From UBA12068 sp964452415 (GTDB taxonomy: Bacteria; Patescibacteriota; Minisyncoccia; Moranbacterales; GWC2-37-73), in the NCBI GenBank assembly GCA_964452415.1, contig CAYVME010000030.1, positions 1 through 11,030 on the forward strand: a stretch of DNA of 11,030 nucleotides. Direction: 5' to 3'. The position numbers were made by a program, and so were the translations under genes. The first letter of the stretch is position 1, and each line of letters starts with the position of its first letter. The notes under the pieces were generated by a model, which did no database searches, was not told the DNA's origin, and saw nothing but the letters and a program-made list of their open reading frames with translations. This document shows, one piece after another, positions 5,168 through 11,030 of this stretch.

Positions 5168-7081
5168 TTATTTTACAACTTTTCCACCCACAAAACCAAC
5201 CGTTGAATCTTCAAATAAGCTTGATTTCTTGATCTCTGTTTTTTTGGTTATATTTTGCATGACAAATGCATCTTTGGCAGTGAAAATTGCCTCGTTGACC
5301 AAGTTTACATGATTTCCAATTTGATTAATCTGAGGCTTGGCAATTATCTGAAATTCAACTTCGCGAGCAGGCTCAAGAATTCCAGCACCAGCCTTAATCT
5401 CTCCCGCCTCCCAGATTATCTGATTTGTTCTTTCATTATATGAAATTTTTTCATTTGTTGGATATATTTGTCCACTCCATCGTATCCCAGATGGCAAAGA
5501 TGAGACAACCCTGGCTTCTGTAATATCATTTGAAACTGATGCAATTGACCACCTAATTGAAAAGGTTGTTTCCGCTCCTGATTTTATCGGAATTGGCCCA
5601 GTGTTTTTCATATTGAAACTTGAATAATAACCTTTTGTTTGGAATAAAACTTTTGAAGCAAGTTTCAGCTCAAGAGTATTACTTCCTATTATTTTATTGG
5701 AATCAAACGGTGTCGGAACATCAGGACTGTCAATTTTGGCAACTGAAGATACCACAAGATTCTTGTCCAAGGCACTATCAATCGGAATAATAGATTTCAC
5801 GGGAACACTAAAGAAAACAGTTCCGCTATCACCAGGATTCATATAAGCAAGTTGAGGAACATCTGATGCCTTCCATATTACCATTTCCTTAACACTATCA
5901 TATGAACCCTTACCTGGATCCAATTTTGGAATATCTATTATTTTGCTTTTAATCTCTGCTGTTAGGATTGCATCCCTGAGGCCCGTAGCCCCAGTATTCT
6001 TAAATGTTATCGAATATTTCAACTTATCCCCAGCATTTATTATGTCATCATCTTTATTTTCTATTTTCTGGACCACAGTTAAAACTGACGAAACCATTTT
6101 TGTTAAAAATGTTTGCTTGTCATATACTATAAAATCCCTATTATCATTAGTATGACCAAGGGTCACAATCAAGTTCTTGCCATCACCACTTGAACCACTA
6201 AGTCTTCCCCGAATGCGAATCTCCCCAGACTTACCCGCCTCCAGGCTTCCCAAATACCAAACACTATCACTTTCTGACGGCTCCGGATTGGCATTTTTCA
6301 ACAAAAATCCCTGAGGCAAAACGACCTGCATTTCTGCATTGGATATGCTTTGAATGTCTCTGTTTTTATAATTAATAACATATTCCACAATGTCCCCGTC
6401 AACAACCTGTTTGGATCCACTAACACTAAGCTCCACTGGAGCACCCGTAATAATAATTCCTATTTTATTTTCGACATACAATTCAGTCGTGCCATTTGAT
6501 GGAGTAAAATAAAATTTACCATCAACAAAAACAGGAAAATCCTTAGGAGCGTAGAAAGCACCCTTAAGTTTAACTGCTCCCTTGGTCATTGGCGCTATAT
6601 CACCAATAAACAGCTTGCTTGAGGTTGGACTTAATGACTTTAGATTCGTATTGTCGATCGGTTGAAAATTCTCCAAATAATCAAATTGAATGAATGAATT
6701 TTTCAATGTAACACGATTATTATTTTCATAGTTAATCGTATATTCCATGATTTTAGTGCTATCAGCCTCTTTCAATCCCTCAAAAGAAACCAGAACTCTG
6801 TCCTGATGAAAAGCATTTTTTGTCCACCAATTATAAGCAAACATTCCGCCAATTAAAAAAGCAATGACAAAAAAAATACCAATGCCGATGTAGATCTTCT
6901 TTTTATTTTCTGGAGTTAATCCTTTTTGTGGCTTGTTCCATTGTTCATCCTGATCAAAAGGACTTACTGCCTTGCCTGCATTCACAGCAGGATCATATTC
7001 GCTTATTTCATGCGCTCGCTTGGTAATATCTCCTGAATTTTGACCGCCGTATAATTGATCATTTAAATCATTGAGTGGCAT
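5168..7081 (-). CDS. Membrane-anchored surface protein with four DUF11-like repeats
   Basis: The predicted 637-aa protein starts at the ATG at 7081. An in-frame ATG at 7129 adds 16 residues but lies upstream of the likely -10 box, so I rejected it. Residues 1-60 are hydrophilic and presumably cytosolic. KKK (60-62) precedes one transmembrane helix at about 63-84, and the rest should be outside. The exterior holds four beta-rich modules, starting near 95, 215, 330 and 475. The pattern resembles DUF11/Ig-like repeats: an early Y-x-I-x-Y-x-N or similar strand (EYTINYEN 113-120, EYVINYKN 233-240, KYSITFKN 355-362, TFSIRWS 506-512) and a later W/F-x-x-G/A segment followed by a gap and a turn (VWYLGSLEAG 274-283, IIWEAGEIKAG 555-565). 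There is no signal peptidase site, sorting signal or catalytic motif. A structural or adhesive cell-surface role is inferred. It has its own promoter and is probably monocistronic. Confidence 0.85.
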   Translation of the reverse strand: MPLNDLNDQLYGGQNSGDITKRAHEISEYDPAVNAGKAVSPFDQDEQWNKPQKGLTPENKKKIYIGIGIFFVIAFLIGGMFAYNWWTKNAFHQDRVLVSFEGLKEADSTKIMEYTINYENNNRVTLKNSFIQFDYLENFQPIDNTNLKSLSPTSSKLFIGDIAPMTKGAVKLKGAFYAPKDFPVFVDGKFYFTPSNGTTELYVENKIGIIITGAPVELSVSGSKQVVDGDIVEYVINYKNRDIQSISNAEMQVVLPQGFLLKNANPEPSESDSVWYLGSLEAGKSGEIRIRGRLSGSSGDGKNLIVTLGHTNDNRDFIVYDKQTFLTKMVSSVLTVVQKIENKDDDIINAGDKLKYSITFKNTGATGLRDAILTAEIKSKIIDIPKLDPGKGSYDSVKEMVIWKASDVPQLAYMNPGDSGTVFFSVPVKSIIPIDSALDKNLVVSSVAKIDSPDVPTPFDSNKIIGSNTLELKLASKVLFQTKGYYSSFNMKNTGPIPIKSGAETTFSIRWSIASVSNDITEARVVSSLPSGIRWSGQIYPTNEKISYNERTNQIIWEAGEIKAGAGILEPAREVEFQIIAKPQINQIGNHVNLVNEAIFTAKDAFVMQNITKKTEIKKSSLFEDSTVGFVGGKVVK

Positions 7082-7112
7082 ATATTTTATTTTTATATTT
7101 ATATCTGTTTTT

Positions 7113-7121
7113 ATTATAGCA
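7113..7121 (-). promoter_or_regulatory. Extended -10 promoter of the surface-protein gene
   Basis: The minus strand reads TGCTATAAT, a perfect extended -10 element (TGnTATAAT). No good -35 is present at 16-18 bp, which this class tolerates. Transcription from about 7106 gives a leader of about 25 nt, made almost only of A and T, before the ATG at 7081. The element supports that start over the in-frame ATG at 7129, which lies upstream of it. Confidence 0.55.
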
Positions 7122-7159
7122 AAAAACAACTAGAATAAAAAGCACCAACTCTGTTAAAA

Positions 7160-7251
7160 TTATCAAGATACAATAATCAAGATACAAACACCAAGCATTT
7201 TAGCTATTTTGAGTTTATGTTTTTTGATTATTGTATTTTGTATCTTGGTTA
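7160..7251. repeat. Inverted pair of heptamer arrays after recO
   Basis: The left array (7160-7187) reads ttatcaa, gatacaa, taatcaa, gatacaa. The right array (7224-7251) reads ttgatta, ttgtatt, ttgtatc, ttggtta. Read on opposite strands both follow a TTGnnTn pattern. The longest exact complement is 13 nt, 7168-7180 against 7224-7236, and several alternative pairing registers exist. The structure starts 6 bp past the recO stop codon and could end or stabilise the ileS-recO transcript. Only a short T-run (TTTT, 7156-7159 region on the minus strand) follows, so termination is a guess. Confidence 0.65.
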
Positions 7252-7257
7252 TTGCGT

Positions 7258-7977
7258 CTAAGTATTCCATTTCAAAAAATTGTCCACCACCAAATGAAGA
7301 TTGTCGCAGTCCTCAGTGCTCGCCTGTATTTTTGAAAGGTTTATTATTTCATTACCCAGAAACAATCTAATCATCTTGATTGTATTTGGCTTAATTAAAA
7401 TTAAACCATCTTGATTCTCCACTGTGCAATCCACACACAAAACACCCCCCGCAGAAGGGCTAAACATCAATTGATCCTTGCTCAAAGATTTTCCACAAGA
7501 AACGCACCCACCAACCTCGATTGCATAACCAAGCGTATCAAGCAATTTGACCGCAAAACCGAGTCTGAGCAATAAAAATTTTTTCGTCGCTTCATCAACT
7601 GAACATTTTTCAGTCGCCTCAAGATAATCCCTGAGCAAGAAGAAAAGTTTTTGATCGGGATTTTCGAAATCAACCAGCTTATCAAACATGTTGAGTCCGG
7701 CAAAAATCTCCATCAAGGCATCATAATCTTTTTTTATTGAAGAAAAATTGTTTTCCACAATTGACCCTGTTATTTTTCCAAGTCCCCTTGCTCTGACAAT
7801 TGTGATATCTGCCAAGGTTATGTTTTCCAAGGATGATGCCAGTTTGGCGTGAGCATTTCTGACGCCCTTGGCAAGAGAGCGAACCTTTCCACCTTCAAGG
7901 GTATAGATTGAATAAATCCTGTCAGTTTCTCCCACATCTCGCTTGCTTAAAATAATTCCAGTGTATTTGTATTCCAT
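7258..7977 (-). CDS. recO: DNA repair protein RecO
   Basis: RecO is the cytosolic recombination mediator that, with RecR, loads RecA on SSB-coated single-stranded DNA in the RecF(O)R pathway and anneals complementary strands. The 239-aa length is normal. The N-terminus YKYTGIILSKRDVGETDRIY is the family's usual opening and begins an OB-fold (about 1-80). The middle is helical. A zinc finger is formed by CVSC (158-161) and CVDC (181-184), the four-cysteine form found in many but not all RecO proteins. Downstream of the finger, residues 195-239 form the usual helical tail. The ATG lies 5 nt past the ileS stop codon without a Shine-Dalgarno sequence, so recO is probably translated by coupling from the ileS message. 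RecR and RecF are not in this window. Confidence 0.94.
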   Translation of the reverse strand: MEYKYTGIILSKRDVGETDRIYSIYTLEGGKVRSLAKGVRNAHAKLASSLENITLADITIVRARGLGKITGSIVENNFSSIKKDYDALMEIFAGLNMFDKLVDFENPDQKLFFLLRDYLEATEKCSVDEATKKFLLLRLGFAVKLLDTLGYAIEVGGCVSCGKSLSKDQLMFSPSAGGVLCVDCTVENQDGLILIKPNTIKMIRLFLGNEIINLSKIQASTEDCDNLHLVVDNFLKWNT

Positions 7978-7982
7978 TTGTA

Positions 7983-10928
7983 TTAAGCTTTTTTGATCGA
8001 AATATCAAAAGCTTCGCCTTCTGACTCAAATTTTTTGGTCAGGTCAGCATTTTCAATTGCATCGCTTGAAATGGCGTCTGCAAGGGTTTCTTTGGCAATA
8101 AGCTCGCCAAATTTTTCCATAACTTCAGATGTTCCATTATAGCACACTTTTATCCTATTGTCAACTTCATATCCAGCCTCTTTTCGCATCTCCTGAATGT
8201 GTCTCACAATTTCTCGAGCAATTCCCTCACTGCGAAGTTCAGGCGTGATTTCAACATTGAGAGAAACTTTTTCCTCCTGATTTTGATCAATCAAAACCTC
8301 TTTGATGTTGAGCTCGTCTTTGATAATTTCCAAAAGTTCATCTTCGAGAGATTCCTTAATCGTAACGCTCAGAAGTGGCTGTCTCACTTTGATTTTCGCC
8401 TTAGCTCTGAGTTGCAATCCATCACTCACAACTTCACGCACCATTCTCATTTGATCATTAAGGAGTTCATCGATATGCTTATGGTCTCCTGTTGGAAGTT
8501 CGGCCAAATGAACAGACTCCTTTCCCGTAAGATTTCGATAAATTTCTTCTGAAATAAAAGGTGCAAACGGTGCCATCATCCTTGAAACTCCAGCCAACAC
8601 ATGATGAAGAGTTGCATAGGCCGCCTCTTTGTCAACATCATTTTCACTTTTCCAAAAGCGTTTTCGACTTCTGCGAATATACCAATTGGAAAGATCGTCC
8701 ACAAATTTCGGAAAGGCTCTCACTGCCCTATTTATTTCATAGTTTTCCATGCCATCGTGCACTGCCACCACCAATGCATTGTATTCCGAAAGAATCCAGC
8801 GATCCAAAAGATTCACAGCAGTTGAGTGATGGAATTCGTCCTTGTGCTCCCACTTGTCGATGTTGGCATATAGCACAAAAAAGGAATATGAATTCCAAAG
8901 CATTCGCATCATGCCCCTGACAATTTCACTGACATCTTTTTCTGAAAAATTAAGATTTTGAGCCCCAACCACAGGCGAGCCCATCAAATACAATCTCACT
9001 GCGTCAGCTCCATATTTATCAAACATTAGCATCGGATCAGGATAATTTTTGAATTTCTTGGCCATTTTCTTTCCATCCTCAGCCAAAACAATTCCATTAA
9101 CAATAACATTTTTAAAGGCTGGTTTTTCTTTGATGCCAGTTGCAATAACATGCAAGTAATAGAACCACGCCCTTGTCTGATCAACTCCTTCAGCAATAAA
9201 ATCAGCTGGAAAATCCTTGTCGAATTCCTCCATGTTTTCAAAAGGAAAATGCTTCTGAGCATATGGCATGGAACCGCTGTCAAACCAGGTGTCGAGCACA
9301 TCAGGAACTCGATGCATTTGATTTGAGCATTTTTCACATGGCAAAACAATCTTATCAACAACATGCTTGTGCAGATCTTCAATTTTTTGACCACTGACAA
9401 CTTCAAGTTCAGCCACACTTCCAAAAACACGCATTTCTCCGCACTTACATCTCCAAATTGGCATCACTGAAGCCCAAAATCTTTGCCGTGAAATTGACCA
9501 GTCTCTTGCACCTTCCAGCCAATTTCCAAATCTCCCACTTTTAATATGCCCGGGCGACCAATTAATCTCATTTGCAAGTTCAATTGCCAATGGCTTTATG
9601 TCAGTAACTTTCACAAACCATGAACTGGTCGCATAGTTAATAAGCGGTGTGTCGCATCGCCAACAATGAGGATAACTATGCTCATATTTTTCCTTGGCAA
9701 ACAACAGTTTGTTTTTTGCAAGGTATTTGATAATTTCAATGTCAGTTGAAGTGTGATCCTCAATGGGTTTGACATTCAATCCCGCAAATTCTCCGGCCTC
9801 TTTTCTGATGACACCATCCATTCCAACATGTTGAACAAATGGAAGATTATTTTGCTGACCAAGAGCCAAGTCGTCTTCACCAAAAGCTGGAGCGATGTGC
9901 ACCACACCAGTTCCATCCTCAACTGTCACAAATTCTGCACCCAAAACTTTCCAACCATTTTGATAATTTTCAATCTCAGGTTTCGCATAATAGTCAAAAA
10001 GGGGTTTGTATTTTTTTCCAATCAATTCTTTCCCAGTCACTTCTCTGGCTATTTCAAATTTCCTATTCTTGAAAAGTTCTTCAACTTTCTCTTTGGCGAC
10101 AACGAAAGTTTCATCAGTAAATGATCCGTCTTTTTCATTGGTCACTGTTTCCACAAAAACATAGTCAATTTCTGGATTGACTGCCAAGGCCACATTTCCA
10201 ATCAGTGTCCAAGGTGTTGTTGTCCAGGCCAAGATGTAAGTTTTTCCATCCGCTGGAGAAGTTTCATCATCCAAATCTTTTTCATCATCAATAAGTTCAA
10301 ATTTTGCAATCGCAGAAAGATCTTTAACATCAATGTAACCCTCACTAACTTCTTGTTGTGAAAGTGTTGTTTCACATCGCGGACAAACATGCATTGAGCG
10401 ATATCCCTCATAGATCAAGCCTTTGTCCCAAAGTTCCTTGAAAACCCACCAAACAGACTCCATGTATGGCAGATCCATGGTTTTGTAAGCATTTTCCATG
10501 TCTGCCCACCTTCCCATGCGATTGATCACAACTTTCCAAACATCGACATATTCAAGCACCTTGCTTCGACAAAGTTCGTTGAATTTTTCCACGCCCAATT
10601 CTTCAATTTCTCGTTTTGATTTCGAGCCCAATTCCTTTTCCACAATATTTTCAATTGGAAGACCATGACAATCCCAACCCCATTTTCTTTCCACCAAAAA
10701 TCCACGCATAGTCCAATATCTCGGGACAACATCTTTCATGGCACTTCCAACCAAATGACCATAGTGAGGTGCGCCAGTTGCAAATGGAGGTCCATCATAG
10801 AATGAATACCTCTGCTCATCTTTTCTGTTTTCAACAGATTTTTCAAAAATCTTATTTTCATCCCAAAATTTCAAAATTTCTTTCTCCATTTCTGGCAATG
10901 ATTGCTTGGGATCAACTTTTTTAAACAT
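7983..10928 (-). CDS. ileS: Isoleucyl-tRNA synthetase, eukaryote-like (IleRS2) type
   Basis: This cytosolic class Ia enzyme charges tRNA-Ile with isoleucine. It has 981 residues, longer than the roughly 940 of E. coli IleRS. Ahead of the class I signature lies DGPPFATGAP (45-54), and the HIGH motif is HYGH (55-58). The CP1 editing domain that clears Val-tRNA-Ile has WTTTPW (235-240) and the GTGVVHIAPAFGEDD stretch (339-353). Cysteine pairs CPRC (182-185), CWRC (422-425), CKC (494-496) and CEKC (531-534) could bind zinc. The KMSKS loop reads KMAKK (621-625) followed by NYPDP (628-632); HYGH and the YPDP tail are features of the eukaryote-like IleRS2 clade. The segment after SRQR (480-483) is FWASVMPIW where FWGTPIPIW is usual. 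The C-terminal anticodon-binding domain (from about 700) is complete. It leads the ileS-recO transcript; its ATG at 10928 has an AT-rich leader and no Shine-Dalgarno sequence. Confidence 0.97.
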   Translation of the reverse strand: MFKKVDPKQSLPEMEKEILKFWDENKIFEKSVENRKDEQRYSFYDGPPFATGAPHYGHLVGSAMKDVVPRYWTMRGFLVERKWGWDCHGLPIENIVEKELGSKSKREIEELGVEKFNELCRSKVLEYVDVWKVVINRMGRWADMENAYKTMDLPYMESVWWVFKELWDKGLIYEGYRSMHVCPRCETTLSQQEVSEGYIDVKDLSAIAKFELIDDEKDLDDETSPADGKTYILAWTTTPWTLIGNVALAVNPEIDYVFVETVTNEKDGSFTDETFVVAKEKVEELFKNRKFEIAREVTGKELIGKKYKPLFDYYAKPEIENYQNGWKVLGAEFVTVEDGTGVVHIAPAFGEDDLALGQQNNLPFVQHVGMDGVIRKEAGEFAGLNVKPIEDHTSTDIEIIKYLAKNKLLFAKEKYEHSYPHCWRCDTPLINYATSSWFVKVTDIKPLAIELANEINWSPGHIKSGRFGNWLEGARDWSISRQRFWASVMPIWRCKCGEMRVFGSVAELEVVSGQKIEDLHKHVVDKIVLPCEKCSNQMHRVPDVLDTWFDSGSMPYAQKHFPFENMEEFDKDFPADFIAEGVDQTRAWFYYLHVIATGIKEKPAFKNVIVNGIVLAEDGKKMAKKFKNYPDPMLMFDKYGADAVRLYLMGSPVVGAQNLNFSEKDVSEIVRGMMRMLWNSYSFFVLYANIDKWEHKDEFHHSTAVNLLDRWILSEYNALVVAVHDGMENYEINRAVRAFPKFVDDLSNWYIRRSRKRFWKSENDVDKEAAYATLHHVLAGVSRMMAPFAPFISEEIYRNLTGKESVHLAELPTGDHKHIDELLNDQMRMVREVVSDGLQLRAKAKIKVRQPLLSVTIKESLEDELLEIIKDELNIKEVLIDQNQEEKVSLNVEITPELRSEGIAREIVRHIQEMRKEAGYEVDNRIKVCYNGTSEVMEKFGELIAKETLADAISSDAIENADLTKKFESEGEAFDISIKKA

Positions 10929-10944
10929 ACTTTTAATTTTAATT

Positions 10945-10974
10945 ATTTTAGAACTTACGAATTCAATTTAGCAA
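10945..10974 (-). promoter_or_regulatory. Candidate promoter of ileS-recO
   Basis: The minus strand shows TTGCTA (10974-10969, 4 of 6 matches to TTGACA), an 18-bp spacer and TAAAAT (10950-10945, 5 of 6 matches to TATAAT). The start point would be near 10938, about 10 nt before the ileS ATG. I see no T-box elements (specifier hairpin, antiterminator core) in the short leader that is visible, so no tRNA-Ile sensing is suggested from here. Confidence 0.4.
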
Positions 10975-11030
10975 TGTGAGAATATTTTTCTTTTTGGCCC
11001 ATATGCAACGAGAGTGAATCGGAGCTTTTG
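10955..11030 (-). CDS. Possible C-terminal end of an upstream gene (partial)
   Basis: One minus-strand frame is open from the right edge to a TAA at 10957-10955, giving about 24 residues ending in HIAKLNS. Its codons favour A or T in third position, like the genes here. The other two minus-strand frames are also open for much of this short distance, so the evidence is weak. If real, its end overlaps the candidate ileS promoter and the gene stops 26 bp before ileS. I do not recognise the product. Confidence 0.2.
   Translation of the reverse strand, partial: KSSDSLSLHMGQKEKYSHIAKLNS

Noticed and set aside
7082..7129. Longer N-terminus for the surface protein starting at 7129
   Set aside because: The start would lie upstream of the extended -10 element at 7113-7121, and the added residues are of the Ile/Lys-rich kind produced by AT-rich non-coding DNA.
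9753..10124. Plus-strand open frame antisense to ileS
   Set aside because: Fully contained opposite the unambiguous IleRS editing-domain coding region; no motif and no promoter of its own.
1..11030. tRNA, rRNA, CRISPR, insertion sequence, riboswitch or toxin-antitoxin loci
   Set aside because: Reading both strands I found no cloverleaf with a TTCRA arm, no regularly spaced long repeats, no transposase-like frame with terminal inverted repeats, and no conserved riboswitch core; the short-word arrays are too short to be CRISPR.

Overview
The window looks like an ordinary chromosomal segment of an AT-rich bacterium, most probably a member of the Candidate Phyla Radiation (Patescibacteria, Parcubacteria-like). 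I infer this from a eukaryote-like isoleucyl-tRNA synthetase, a membrane-anchored DUF11-like surface protein, a LolD-type ATPase with an unfamiliar C-terminal extension, strongly AT-rich gaps, and no clear Shine-Dalgarno sequence before any start codon. No marker here proves the assignment. The standard bacterial code fits: the seven genes end in TAA (five) or TAG (two) and none needs TGA to be read as sense, which argues against the UGA-glycine lineages.

All seven confident genes lie on the minus strand, so transcription runs from high to low coordinates. In that order: ileS (isoleucyl-tRNA synthetase) and recO (recombination mediator), 5 nt apart and probably one transcript; a 637-residue single-pass membrane protein with four DUF11-like repeats; tgt (tRNA-guanine transglycosylase), with a promoter almost touching its start codon; a two-gene ABC exporter module (LolD/MacB-type ATPase followed by a MacB/FtsX-type permease); and folD (folate C1 enzyme), followed by a good intrinsic terminator at 112-147. 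No gene-free stretch exceeds about 215 bases.

The genes are mostly housekeeping (tRNA charging, tRNA modification, repair, C1 metabolism) plus envelope functions. Apart from ileS-recO and the ABC pair they do not form one pathway. Each transcription unit has a candidate sigma-70-type promoter in the gap before it.

I see no clear new multi-gene system. The items most worth a second look are: (1) the 205-residue extension of the ABC ATPase, which seems to contain a cryptic internal duplication; (2) a FolD that has lost the usual nucleotide-binding-loop and PCTPxG motifs while keeping its catalytic residues; (3) an IleRS with altered active-site signatures (KMAKK, and WASVMP where WGTPIP is usual); (4) arrays of four degenerate 7- or 8-nt repeats in three intergenic gaps, two of them arranged as inverted pairs; and (5) start codons without Shine-Dalgarno sequences, including an apparently near-leaderless tgt.
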